From the NCBI RefSeq assembly GCF_019649055.1, contig NW_026570355.1, forward strand, positions 62,001-126,000: a DNA stretch of 64,000 nucleotides, given 5' to 3'. Source of the DNA: Paramacrobiotus metropolitanus (taxonomy: Eukaryota > Tardigrada > Eutardigrada > Parachela > Macrobiotidae). Positions 1-11,459 of this stretch are shown in pieces (positions within the stretch are counted from its first letter, which is position 1; the number at the start of each line of letters is the position of its first letter). The notes under the pieces are model-generated. The model was not told the DNA's origin. It saw only the letters and a program-made list of their open reading frames with translations, and did not search any database. The translations under genes were made by a program, and so were the position numbers.

Positions 1-10
1 CATCAAAACG

Positions 11-280
11 ATGACACGCCGCATCTGCGACGACCCCGATCCGCTATCTCCCATTCCGGAGAAGACTTCACTGCGGTGCGCCCCGTGCAATAAGTCTTTG
101 GACGAAAGCCAACAAAACCTTGCGTGGATTAAATGTACGCGATGCCAGCACTCTTTCCATCTGCAGTGCGCTGGTGTTTCAGCTATCGCTCTTGGGACTC
201 GACGTGGGGCTTTTTCTACTACATGGAAGTGTCGGTACTGCGTTTCACAAGCTCGTGCGCAGAAAAAGCAACGCAGATAA
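11..280 (+). CDS. PHD-type zinc-finger ORF, small or partial
   Basis: This 89-codon ORF begins with ATG ten bases into the window. It holds one PHD-like zinc finger over roughly residues 20-80. The metal ligands run in the C4HC3 order: a CxxC pair at residues 23-26, a second CxxC pair (CTRC), then HxxC (HLQC), then a final WKCRYC pair. The C-terminus is short and basic (KKQRR). PHD fingers usually read histone tails, but they are also common in proteins encoded by animal transposable elements. A lone finger next to repeats could be the last exon of such an element. The true 5' end may lie outside the window. The fold is clear; the parent gene is unknown. Confidence 0.5.
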   Translation: MTRRICDDPDPLSPIPEKTSLRCAPCNKSLDESQQNLAWIKCTRCQHSFHLQCAGVSAIALGTRRGAFSTTWKCRYCVSQARAQKKQRR

Positions 281-819
281 AGCGTTTGCGACCTTTTGCG
301 GCTGTAGGAAACTGATCATGCTGAGAAGTACCGCAAATGGAAATTTTTCTTTAGCTTGATATAATCGGACGCCATCATGTATGTCACATGTTTGTCTTAA
401 CGTGTTTCACTGAAGCAGTTCTCTCCATGCTCTTACATTACTTTGAAGCTTGAACTCATTATTTTATTGTTGGCGGTAGATAAACTCGCGTTTTTCAATC
501 CAAAAAAGTTTTTCGATATTTGTTGTTTCTGTTTTGCGCGAACTTTGACTTCGGAAATTTTATTGCGAACACTAAAACACCACGTTGTGTCAATTTTTGC
601 AACTCATGACTGTGAAGCTTTACCAAACTTATCAGGAACCGAACGAAATAAAACCCTGGAAAAAAATCGATGTAATTTATCACATTAGGGATGCTGGAGC
701 GAATTATATCAGGTTAACGCGCTAACCAGAGCCTCATAATTATATCTCTCCATCGCAAATAGATGGAGTTATCCTTGAGCGTAACAACCAGTGTTGCTGG
801 TTTTCGAAGCGCTTGCAAC
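281..819. other. spacer with no recognised gene
   Basis: AT-rich sequence. Short ORFs on both strands have no recognisable domain, and I see no repeat or hairpin of note. Confidence 0.5.
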
Positions 820-1185
820 ATCGAAAAATTTGTATTATCTGCAGACTGCTGGTAATTATCTACGTGGCTCAATGGTGGTTCTGTGGTGGTTTTATGTGGT
901 TTTATGTGCTTCAGAAAAGAACGGGTAGAGTGGGAGCATGCCGGCTTGAGACAACCTGCGTGGTTCCATTCTGGTTTTATGGTGGTTCTATGGAGGTTCT
1001 ATGGTGGTTCCATGGAGGTTCTATGGTGGTTCTATGTGGTTCTATGGGCTTCGGAAAAGACGGGGTATTGTGGATGCGTTCCGGCTTGTGACAATGTACA
1101 TGGTTCCATTGTGGTTCTATTGAGGTTCTATTGAGGTTCTATTGAGGTTCTACGGGTTCTGTTGTGGTTCTATGTGGTTCTATAG
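820..1185. repeat. 12-bp minisatellite with a higher-order unit
   Basis: The core unit is GGTTCTATGGWG, with variants such as GGTTTTATG and GGTTCTATTGAG. A longer unit is laid over it: the run around 880-985 (repeats, then a CTTCAGAAAAGA segment, then CCGGCTTGAGACAA, then more repeats) recurs around 1022-1125 with matching order and about 80-85 percent identity by eye. The ORFs across it are only translations of the repeat. Confidence 0.85.
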
Positions 1186-3433
1186 GTTTAAGTGCTTTTG
1201 TCCTAGTCTGTTGATTCAATCCCCATAGAACCACTTAATGTCCTAACTTGGACATTCTATGTGCTTGGCGGAAATGAATCATCAATTTCACGGATGATTC
1301 AAGCAATAAATATAAGGACAACTGCAATGCGCAAGCAAAACATTGAACAGTCGCCAAAAGGATCTGCTTGTACATAGAAGGATAGACAATGCGCTAACCT
1401 TTGTACCTGTACTGGTTCAGAAGTAAAATTTGTGCTATTTATCGCCGTTTGCAGAACACTTTGCAAATGAACCAGTGAACTGAAGGCTGAGTAAAAAAGG
1501 TTTAAAAGACAAAGCTGACATTTTTAGCTGGCGTTATTCCTTTAACCGATAAAGTGATCAGGGCGTCTTTAACGTGATCAGGGCGTCTTTTTGTCCAGAA
1601 AAATTAACAGCGCGAGTGTTTATGTATACTACATAGTTTAATGCACCAGAGTGTGTTCTCACTCACTGCATCCACTATAACACGGTATTGTACCACTCCT
1701 CTACAATCCATTTCATACGTTATTAATTCTTTTATTCGTTAAACGTGCGAATACAGAAACAATCTAACAAATACAGAAGAAACATTACATTATAAATTTA
1801 ACAACCAGCGGAAACATGCGGCCGAATCACAGAGAACATTTGATCTAAATTAGCCGAGGCTGGTGCATCGGCTAATTATTAATTACATGTTTGAATTTTG
1901 CAGCATATGAGCTGCACGCTTGTCACCGGCAGAAAGGTTTACGGGTTAATGATTTAATTACGATAAAAAAACCTTCCTGCAAGAATCTGGCAGAAAGTTT
2001 TGCAACACGCTGGCAGTGTTCACCGGTTGCATTAATAATTTCTTAATCCAGGGTTTCGATCTACGGTAGATATTCGGAATTACTCTTTAATTATGCTACG
2101 CGACAAGGCCAAAATTAGCCTCAACCGGCAAAATTAATCTGTTATCTATTATTTTTTTCGCTTTGCCCAATAAAAATTAATTTCGCTTTCGTACAGAAAA
2201 AAAGCTTTACACCGGATTCCATTAGTTACTTTCGCTTAAAATCATAAAAATTTATACTTTTGCTGAGAGCTTGTGACCTGACTGTGAAATTGTGCGTCTT
2301 TCGTAGATACTTATGACGGGATCATGCGCTCTACTTCTATTTATCATGTATTGAGCATACGTATGTTACATACGTATTTTGGACAAATTGACAATCAATA
2401 AATTCCGCGACTTTAGTGACAGTTTTAACCGGAAAGATGTAACCAGTCACCTTTGTACATGCTATACATAATACAATTACATTTTATAATCCTGCAAAAT
2501 TTTGACGGCAATCAGCCGCAATTTTTGTTGAATGCGGCTGATTGCAACGCAGTCAAGCACAGATCACAAGACTTCACGATATGTTCTGCATAATTTCTCT
2601 CCGAATCAGAAAAATTAATTTTAAAAAGTCTGTTTGTGTGCGGTTTGTTCATGTTTTTGACGCTAAGCATCGTGTCAGGACAAACCCGACGTTCTCCTTC
2701 TTCTGAACATAACACATTCAGTTTTAATTTATTATATTTTAGTTTTATTTATTTGGTTTCTTGAAGAAACGAAACGTTGGACGGCCTAAGACTAAGGTTT
2801 GTCTGGCAACAACCAGCGTTCCTTTAAGTTAAATAATTTTAAAATTACTTCAGTTGATGTGATTTAAATTTCTTCTCATGCCGGCAGACTGAGGGATGAG
2901 AAATCTCCTCGACACAATTATCACACTGAATCGGAACTGTCGCCAATATACCGATGCCGCATTTCCGGTTTGCCAGTACCGTGGCAGATAGAACTTTTTA
3001 TTTGCGAGTCACTGGTCTTCGATCCAAGCCATCTTTATCACATAAATTTCATTTTTGAGTTACTTCTCTGCAAGGAAAACGGTCTTTTTTACTTCGGGGC
3101 GGCAAAATACCATCGACCGCGAGTCGCAGCACGAAGCTGCTGTGAACTGGAAAAACCAGCCAAAAGTTAATTTATGTAATGCGGAACCATTGTCTTTTCC
3201 TTCGACATTTGCTTAATCAGGCTGGCAGAATGTATGGTTTTGCACGCCATGCTGCAGGCAATATTTCATAGTTTTGCAAATGGTAAACAAGTGCATTATA
3301 AAAATGAATTTACGAATTCTTTCGTGTTCATCTGTCAGCACTTGACACTACATAGGCTGAATTTACTGTGAAACACTTCGTTTGCAAGTTCAAGTGGGCG
3401 TGAGCTTGTCGCATTGAGCATAGCGTACTGAAA
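1186..3433. other. intergenic stretch with small repeats
   Basis: No gene recognised. A 17-base word (GTGATCAGGGCGTCTTT) occurs twice, at 1554-1570 and 1574-1590. A 12-bp-arm hairpin (CAATCAGCCGCA) sits at 2509-2544, and a short CATACGTATG palindrome lies near 2355. The last 100 bases before 3434 hold the presumed promoter of the ten-cysteine gene; no clear TATA box was identified. Confidence 0.5.
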
Positions 3434-4349
3434 ATGCACTGTTTCTTACCGTTTCTCGCTGTCGCCGCACTATCGCTTTGTGTCCGTAGCGTGCTCGGTG
3501 CCGACTGCGATCAAATGCGGATCCGCTGCGATCCACTCTTTCCCGACGATCGGGAAGACCTCCCATGGCCGATGAGCGAGGCGGATATCCATGCCACACA
3601 ACAGGCGGAGCAAGAACATTGCCGGTAAATAAAACTCGATCGATGTTTTTTTTATATACAGTATCTACTAACTTACGAGGGACATTCCCGAACACGAGGG
3701 CGGACGGGTTCGGGAATGTCCTTCGTTAGTACGATAGGTCAATATACTATACTTAGAAGTACTAAGTACAGTACATTGAACTACTGCACTGCTGATTCAA
3801 TTTTTCTTACCACTTATCTGCTGGCTAACCTATCTGCTCGTAATCAAGGGCCGCCAATGAGTCCGTTGTGTGTTTGAAAGACTTTGAAGACCACTGCGAA
3901 AACACTAAAGCGATGGAGATCTATCGCGAGGAAGGCTACTTTTTTAAAGCGCAGATGTGGAGTGCAGATGCCATGAGCTGTCAACTGTCCATCAATCCCA
4001 TCCGCTACCAGAACGCCATCGCCTACTGCGACTCTAAACGGAACAACTTCTTCAACGATCTTTTGGTCGTCCGCAGCGCCTATGCGCGCAGCTCACCGGA
4101 CCGTGCCGCCGCTAAACGCAACGTCTGCGAGTAAGACGGTTTTTTTTATAACTAAACCTTGCAAAACCAGATTTTATATGGTGGTTTTGTTGTGTGAATT
4201 CTACGCTCGGTTGCAGAAGCCTGCAACTGACCGCTACCAAACTGGACGGAACCGCCAAGGAGGAGTTGACAACAAAGTGCGGAAAAGAAGCTGTAAATGT
4301 CATTAAAGACGCGGCGGTTAAACTGCACGCGGCTTTCTGCCCCGCTTGA
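3434..4349 (+). CDS. secreted ten-cysteine protein, copy A (3 exons, intact)
   Basis: Exons are 3434-3624, 3849-4130 and 4217-4349, coding for 201 residues. Both introns are GT-AG and phase 2. Exon 1 encodes a signal peptide (hydrophobic core about residues 3-19, likely cleaved near the VLG/AD site). The mature part has ten cysteines, in DC, RC, HC, VC, HC, SC, YC, VC, KC and FC contexts, spaced like those of the gene at 20204-21384. The shared exon phases, the AAN start of exon 2, the NVC end of exon 2 and the 44-codon last exon show the two are paralogues. The protein is mostly helical in appearance, probably with five disulfides, and should be secreted. I recognise no named family. A possible polyA signal AATAAA lies near 4468. 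Confidence 0.82.
3668..3729. repeat. imperfect hairpin in intron 1 of the ten-cysteine gene
   Basis: Arms of 22-26 bases (3668-3693 and 3708-3729) share GGACATTCCCGAAC and its complement, around a 14-base GC-rich loop. The paralogue's intron 1 has no counterpart, so this looks like a small MITE-like or foldback insertion in the intron. Confidence 0.6.
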
Positions 4350-5641
4350 CAGTAATTCAGCTGCCTATAAGCGATCGATATTCGGAAATTCTTTGTAGTG
4401 CCCTTCGACAAGGCCGGAATCAGATCCAAAATGCAAGATAAAATCTGGTGTTTTATCGACTTTTCCAAATAAAAATTGGTAGCTGCAATCTTTCAAAAAA
4501 TTCTTTCCGGTTTGTGCCAACAGTTATTAGAAAGGTCATAAATATTTCTTTCATCCAGGTCTGGTGATTCGGACTGTGCGTGTTTCTTACTGTGGATACA
4601 TACGAATGATACGATGTGGTATTTAATACCACACATTTATTACATATACTGATATACACAGTTACTGCATACAGTATATGCAGCTATGACTGTAGGTCCT
4701 ATAAGTGCTAATAAAAGTAAAGATTTACAGAGATATTATTTTTAGCACATTATTATTATGTCATCGCATGTAGGTATACAGATACGGCACAGTCGGTATA
4801 CTTCAATGTAGTGCGTGGCGCAGCCGGCAGAAGAACCAGTCGGCGTTATTTTGCAATAAAACATTCCAATATGTTATATGGAATGTCTGATTTGATTTCA
4901 TGTTCCGCCGTACTCATAAGTAAATTTTCTTATTAAGCTTCACGGTACTTAATAAGTGGTGCCGAAACCGTCTGATCGGTTGGGGCGGAGTGCGAATTCG
5001 TTCGGTTAATCACCAAACGAAAATGTCACCGTTTAACTATTTCTTTCAAGAAACACCTTGGGAACTTTCATTATGTAACAATCTTTGGTAACCTTTGTAC
5101 TCAAATTTTAGCAAAACTAAGCTCGCTAGTAGTATTTAAAATTAGTTTGCTAGTCATTTGAATTTATCATGACCGTAAATGCAATGGCACATGCTTTTAT
5201 TGAAAAAGATTTTACTCCGGGATCCGGAACACAAGACAAACAGAAAGGACTTAAAAAATACTGTACCTAAAATTTTTTGTAATGTATCCGGAAACAAAAC
5301 AACACGGAATGTGGTGATTCCGCAGATCAGCTGCAGCGGACGGCAACAGACAGCGTCGGGTCGAACTGGGACGTATGACGTAAAAGTCTGATTGGTAAAC
5401 ATGCTTTCGAGTAACCTTAAAGGTAGCTGAATTTCAAGTGCCCGGAGTGTGAAGATCTAATGTACAGGGGTTCCGGAATACGAAAATATCGAAACGTGAC
5501 GCAAACAAGCAGTGTTCTACTTCCAGCCTAGTGTGTAGAAGTTTTATGCGCACGGGGTGTGTCGTTTGTTCTTCAATTTGTTGAATGGCTGACCGATTTG
5601 TCGAGCTTAATTTTTGTTGTCCGACATTATAGACCTGCAGT
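4350..5641. other. intergenic spacer
   Basis: The first 120 bases are the 3' region of the ten-cysteine gene. The rest has only short ORFs without recognisable domains, and no clear repeats. Confidence 0.45.
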
Positions 5642-5690
5642 CACGTGTGTAGCCGGCAAGAATGTTAACATGTTCACGGTTCACGCTGTG
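5642..5690 (+). repeat. left 49-bp inverted repeat
   Basis: Reverse-complement partner of 11237-11285 with a single mismatch at the fourth base. Confidence 0.85.
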
Positions 5691-6683
5691 GAGAGTTTCA
5701 AAGATTTTAAACCGACTTATTCATGTGCGCCGCGTCATTTGCGCTGACATGCGTACCAAACGGAAGTAACAACGACGGCAAAACATAATAGCAAAATTTT
5801 TCAAATGCCGTGCTACATATTTCTGTCAATCCGCAGAGAAACTTGTACTCGTACATACGCCAGATTACATTGGCCGGATATTTCGCCCTTAAAAATGCTC
5901 ACAAAAAGTCTTCGTCAGTCAGAAATCCTTGTTGGGTATAATGTCGAAAGTGTTACGGAAGTTGCAAGGGTATGTCAAGGCGGCTTTGAATTTTTTTTTA
6001 TGTAGTATCAGAAGTCGTGGCCTTTTAGTTTGCGAAAGGTACGACAGGACTGAAAGTTCCCATTAGTTAACTGGCCGAAGCTGTCATTATCACCTTTTCG
6101 GCGTTTGCTTTGGTGTACAGTCGCCGCGCGATGTGTATAATGCGGCTCTGGTGTCCAAGACACACCTAAACACTCACCACACCTGTCGTAGACAGATACC
6201 TGTCCTAAACACACACCTTGCAAATCAGTTTTACTTAATTACACAGTCAAGTTGACATAATTGCACCTGTTGGTTTCTGTGCTACCCGTTTTTATCTATA
6301 TCTTTTGCTTTTTTGTGACAGTTTTGAAAATATATTAAGTTTTTGATCACTTCGGAGGCTGACATGGCTTTGTTTTTCTAAAGCTGGGTTTCTCAATCTT
6401 CATTATGAAATGCATAAGCGGCTACGAAAGTGTTTTTGGGCTTGACTATGTCCATTTTACAGTACATTTATCTGATCTGCCAGGTAGTCTGCATGCAGTT
6501 CGCATTGTGCTTGTAAACAAGGGCGTCGGGCGGGAAGGTTCACACTTTGTTGACATAGGTACTGAGCCGCGATACTTTGTATTACCGTTTTATGAACACA
6601 AATTTGTAGCTACGCCGTAAACTTTTATGCATAGCAGGCAACAGTTTTTTTACAGTATACAATTGTTTTTGAATTTAGCATTT

Positions 6684-7995
6684 TTAAAAACAGCTCTTTA
6701 TCGTCCGCACTATCAAAGCTGGAAGCAGCACCGCGTAAAATAAATACAGTCCACATCTGCAAAGCCTATTTGTCTCTGCACAGTTCGCATGCAAATGTTC
6801 CTTTTGCTGTTCGGGCTTGCTTAACACAATTAACGTGAGAAACTGTTTTATAAGACACCCTTTGTAGCGGCAGGTGACAATTTCCTTAGCCGAATCTGGT
6901 TTTGGCACTCTGCAGGTGCAGATAATGGGAAACCGGTGCACAAATCGCTCGACATCGGCACATGGCTCCAAAACCTTATTTAGACCGACGACATACGGGA
7001 AAGGAGTCATAAATTTGTTAAAAACGCAGCTGTGAAGGTGTTGGCGCATCTGAAAAATTGCATGTTTCTTCACGTAAGCTTTAACCAAGGTTAAGTCACC
7101 GGTTCAATTAAGTCAATTAAGAATTTAAAAAATTTATTATCATCAGCCATGTTTGAGGGAGTGTTGCCAAACATGTTTCAATAGTCAAGCTTGCACTAAT
7201 AGATTATGTATTTAAAATGAGAAATGGGAATTGGGAATACAAAACACCCTAATAGGGTACCTTGCAATGTCCGAGTTTAGCACAAGTACGTGTAATCAGC
7301 ACTCAGATCCTTTGCTAAATGCTTCCGAAATTTACTACTATTCAGTCAATTATCCAGAAGATCTATATAAAGTATGTTTTCGGAAACGGGTGGATTTCCC
7401 GTAAAAGAGTACCATACACGGGTCGCGGTTGGCAGCGGCGGGATCGGTGACACAGCCCTGATATGCACCACATATAATATTCACATGCTGCACTTCAGAC
7501 ATGTAATAACGAACGGAAACCGTAAGAAAATGTGGCGCAGAGGTAAGGCAGCTATTCGTATACTTTATAGTAATAAACAGTGTAGTTAGCTTCTTACCAG
7601 AGATTTCTTAAAAACGATGTTGCGCAAGTCCTGCCCATGACATACGGCTGTGGCGCACGCCAGAACATATACCCCGCAATCGGAATAATTTGGCTGCTGG
7701 TTGCAAGGCTGCAGACGAATCTCAATTTCTGCCGAAGTCGCGTTAGCTAAAGCTGCGCTAATTTTCATCAATTCGGAATCTCTATTGTGTCGTGTATTTT
7801 TTACTTTTATTCTACTTGGGAGGTACCTTCCCGCCTGGTCATCCATTATCTTTGCAAAAATCCGGCGTAAAAACAGTACGTGATGGTGCTGTCCAGATCA
7901 ATTATTAGAAAGGTCACTGCATTGTTAACTTAGTTACCATTTGGCTGCCACCTATGATTCCCTACGTAAATGTGTACATCTCCTCTGGCGTGCTT
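6684..7995 (-). pseudogene. Ulp1-like (C48) cysteine protease plus zinc-finger exon, decayed
   Basis: Read on the minus strand. Around 7995-7870 there is VHIYVGNHRWQ followed after a stop by LIIDLDS, which fits the catalytic His and Asp regions of C48 peptidases. The ORF at 7846-7598 ends with NQQPNYSDCGVYVLA, the Gln and catalytic Cys motif (QxxxxDCG). This exon stops at a good donor (CTG|gtaaga at 7598), and the next exon starts after TTTTTCAG at 7049, in phase 0. It reads MRQHLHSC, MTPFP and then CTCRVP...CRYKGC, half of a PHD-like finger. Ulp1 proteases normally cut SUMO, but this domain order is typical of transposon proteins. Upstream parts are missing or broken. It lies inside the inverted-repeat element. 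Confidence 0.6.
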
Positions 7996-8753
7996 GCGAG
8001 CCTTTAACATCGGTGCCAGCAAAATGTTTACTATTTCTTACATTAAAACCTTATGATTATATACAGTTAACCAACTACACCACAAACAGTGGCTTGGCAA
8101 CACTACGGTATGCATTAACGACATGCTGCTAACAGTTTCAAGCAAAATATACCGGTTTCCGGTTTAGATTTGCTTAAACAACGTCAACGCTCAGAAGTCG
8201 ATCGGGTAAACGCGAAAAAACTGAAAAATCCAACACGACTGAAAAAACATTCGAAAAACAAACCGAGCTGGCAAAGCAAATTTTCTGATCGTACGAAATT
8301 TACAAAACTGGCATATACTGAGCTGAATACATCTTTACCGGAGTTTTTGTGGCGCTTAATTAACATTTCGGCCTAATAAATTATCAGTTTAAAATCCTAT
8401 TTATGATGTATCGTACTCGCTCTTGCACCCTGAGTTATTTTGATGGCTATTGCCTACTAAAGTAAATTAAATTTAAAATCACTGTTTATTAATTTGTAGC
8501 TGTTATTGCATAATATATATGTCGCAGACAAACTTTCATGGCCAAAGCTAACAATAGATGTTGCTATCTACAGGGCATAACAGTATAATTGTACCGCAGT
8601 TTGTCTACCATACTGCTGATTCTGGATTGCCTTGCAAACTGTAATAAACCACCCGATACAAGGCAACAATCCTACGGAATACCTAATTCTACAATAATCT
8701 CGATTTTTTATCATTCCGAAAAAGCTGATGTCCTAAATTAAACACTTCGTACT

Positions 8754-9189
8754 TCAGAAATTTTTGAAACGGCAACCTCTGCTTTGGAAGCGCTTGATTT
8801 CGGTGCTATCGTCTGGGCGTCGACGTTTTGACCCACGGTAACCGTTGGTGTCGCCTGTGCGAAGAAGGGGGGCGGCATATATTGTCCGAATGGATACGGC
8901 TGGTACGCTGGAGGAACACCTCCAGGAAAAGCACCACCCGCATACCACGGTGTAACATGTGCCGGGTAATTTGCAGAAGCCGGGGGGTGGGAAAGTATGG
9001 ATTATACATCGGTGTGTGTGACAAACGGTCCGGCAGTAGCTGCTGAAGGTCCCTCAGCAGCATCAGCTGTTTGTGGCATTCCGGCGGCATGCCCATTAAA
9101 TACCCAAGGGATGTTACCAGGCAAATGATACATCCCGATCCACAACGCTCACACAATAGATGGTAAATCTTACAGTAAAAACTGATCAT
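8754..9189 (-). pseudogene. proline/glycine-rich minus-strand coding remnant
   Basis: Three overlapping minus-strand frames give low-complexity peptide typical of a disordered tail (PMYNPYFPTP; AGGAFPGGVPPAYQ; YMPPPFFAQATPTV). The best-looking stretch changes frame at two runs of C (near 8870 and 8985), which suggests small indels in homopolymers. It ends with a stop near 8741. It may be the C-terminal tail or another ORF of the same element as the protease remnant. No domain recognised. Confidence 0.35.
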
Positions 9190-10464
9190 AAGATTATCGC
9201 AAACTTGAATTTACACAAGAATTATCCGCTAGAAACCACTTTGTTATGTATTGTAACTTGCAAAAGATTCGAGCTCTTTATTCGCGCAACGGATTATTAG
9301 GATTTCCAGAGTTGTAAAGCAACGACACCGTCTGTCCATTCATTCACTTTCTTAACAAGAGAAGCAACACAGTTCTACCGGTACAGCTGATCTCATTGAT
9401 ACAGAGCAGACAGATTCTCGATCTATCAAGATGATGTTCCTTAACAGCACGGTACAATTTCTGCTTACACATTATGTAGCGATGCAGGGATAAAAATAGT
9501 GAGCAGCGCTGGAGATTGAGGGAGAGAGAGAGGAAGTTGTTAATTGTTGATGGTGCTTTATGATACTCTGCCGTGCTACCGCATCCATTCTTTTGCAAGT
9601 GCTCATCAACATCTATTTGTAATGACCAAAAGTCCTTAATACACGATTATTAAATGTGACGGCACAACAGCGGTAAAATATAGCGACTTTAAGCATTATT
9701 TACATAACGGATCATTTGGATGTCACCTTTTCGTGAGCTTGCCTTTTCTTACAGACACCAAATTTGTTATCATGAGATATTTTTTCTTAGTCTAAAATTT
9801 ATTTTTTTTACAGTTATTTTAAATTTAGTATCAAAGATTTGAATACAAAATAAAAGTTTAAAAATGCTACTCCTTAACTAGTCTTGCACAAACTAGTTCC
9901 ATTAGCGTTCCGAATTAGCAGCAAGACATATCCCGTCTTGTGTTGTTCGGTAGTGCAGATACCAGAGAGCAGTTTGTGCAATTCCACTTTGTTCTATCTT
10001 ACATATTACATTCATCAGGCAAAGGTAAATCGCGAGGAGGTATTACTTTGCGCACGTCTTATAGATTTTTACATTGTGTTAATACTACCTTTATTTATTT
10101 ACAAAACATGTTTTGAGAACTTTGCGCGTACATTTACTTTAGTTTTCGTTTTTCGGGCCCACGAAAATACTTTTGTTTTATGTTTAGATTCGGCCGCCAA
10201 ACGGTTTGAAATGTTCATGCATATATCGGTTATATAGCGCGTTATTTCTTGCATGCCGAGATATGATAAAACAAAGCGCAACTTACGCTAGTCTCTTTTT
10301 TAGTCAATCAGTCTAATACGTTAGTAAATTTTTTTATTTTCCCCCAATTTAACTGTGAGTATACTGGTATGGAGGATTCTCAATCAAAATTGGTTTATTT
10401 ACTATTTTTAAAGCATTCATATATGTATTAAAATTTTGTAGGTTCATTTAAGGTCTACAAAAAT
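9190..10464. other. interior of the 5.6-kb element without a recognisable gene
   Basis: AT-rich. ORFs of 60-117 codons occur on both strands but none shows a domain. Confidence 0.4.
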
Positions 10465-10531
10465 GTGAACATCCCCGCCGGCACGCGTGCTCACAAACGT
10501 GAACATCCTCGCCCGGCACCCATGTTCACGA
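10465..10531. repeat. two iterated palindromic motifs, GTGAACAT...ATGTTCAC type
   Basis: Two units (10465-10494 and 10499-10529) each begin GTGAACATCC, have a CGCCCGG-like centre and end TGYTCAC. Further units at 11178-11208 and 11210-11235 read GCATTTTCGCCCGTCAAA and end ATGCTCAC. They lie next to the right inverted repeat, which itself starts with GTGAACATG. They could be transposase-binding or folding sites. Confidence 0.6.
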
Positions 10532-11029
10532 GCATAAAGCAGACTGGCTGCATACAGCCGCGCAGAGTGATAATTACCTCTGATCTGCTTCCAAGTGCGG
10601 CTCACATCAACGGTATCCGATTACTGCACAATAGCAAACGTGAATCTCTGCTTGGCACCATGCTCATTAATGCAATAAGGAGTCTGATCAATAATCATTC
10701 AATAATTTAATGTTTATCCTGTGCTACTCAAAAAATCTCTTAGTGAGAAAATTACTATTATCCAGAAACAAACAGCATCTCCATTATGCACTTCATCAGA
10801 GCGACAGCCGGGAAGGAATATGCTACCGGATGCACCGCCGCCCGTACTCAAACGCATATCCGTGTGGTGCTGTTGCAGTCTTTCAGTTCGAGTGTGTAAC
10901 TTCTCCCTCTGCCATTCAGAATTCGGTTCAAAATATTATGAAAATTCACTTAAATTTAAAGAAGACTAGTTTGTATGCAAGTAACGTTTTATTTCCCAAT
11001 TAATTCAAGCCATACTTTACGTATGGAGA

Positions 11030-11100
11030 ACATACATATGTACGTATGCAGATGTAGATATATGTAGATATATATATAGATTTACGTATGTAGATATATC
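11030..11100. repeat. TACGTATGTAGATATA-rich simple repeat
   Basis: Degenerate short repeat of GTAGATATA and TACGTATG words, just inside the right end of the candidate element. Confidence 0.6.
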
Positions 11101-11236
11101 CGCCTTCGAATGGGACGATAAGGAAAATTAACACATAAAAACACGTGCAAAAAAATTAACACGTGCATGATACCATTCGTGAGCATTTTCGCCCGTCAAA
11201 AATGCTCACAAGCATTTTCGCCCGTCAAATATGCTC

Positions 11237-11285
11237 ACAGCGTGAACCGTGAACATGTTAACATTCTTGCCGGCTACACATGTGC
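11237..11285 (-). repeat. right 49-bp inverted repeat
   Basis: Partner of 5642-5690. It contains GTGAACATGTTAACATTC and ends CCGGCTACACATGTG. Confidence 0.85.
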
Positions 11286-11459
11286 ACTTCTGGAGACTCG
11301 GTCAGAATCAGCATTCACCAGATAGTAAGTAAACCGACCGGACAACGTTAGCTGCAACTTGCAGATTTAATTTTGAAACTGGTTGTCAACTTAATAAAGA
11401 GCGGATGCTCTTGAATTTCACTCTGCGGTAGGATTTTCTCCGATGACCTTTTTCTCATC

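Larger units (their letters stand above)
5642..11285. mobile_element. candidate 5.6-kb DNA transposon with 49-bp terminal inverted repeats
   Basis: Bases 5642-5690 match the reverse complement of 11237-11285 at 48 of 49 positions. Each tip reads CACRTGTGTAGCCGGCAAG inward. The interior carries minus-strand remnants of a Ulp1/C48 protease gene with a zinc-finger exon (6684-7995) and a proline-rich ORF (8754-9189). Near the right end lies a cluster of about 30-base palindromic motifs (10465-10531, 11178-11235), and a partial copy (CTTAAAAATGCTCAC) lies inside the left end near 5887. Inverted ends, sub-terminal iterated motifs and a C48 protease are all features of some eukaryotic DNA transposons. 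No target-site duplication and no intact transposase could be identified, so the element limits are tentative and it looks old. Confidence 0.5.

Noticed and set aside
813-1134. ORFs rich in Gly, Trp, Phe and Tyr
   Set aside because: Direct translation of the GGTTCTATGG minisatellite.
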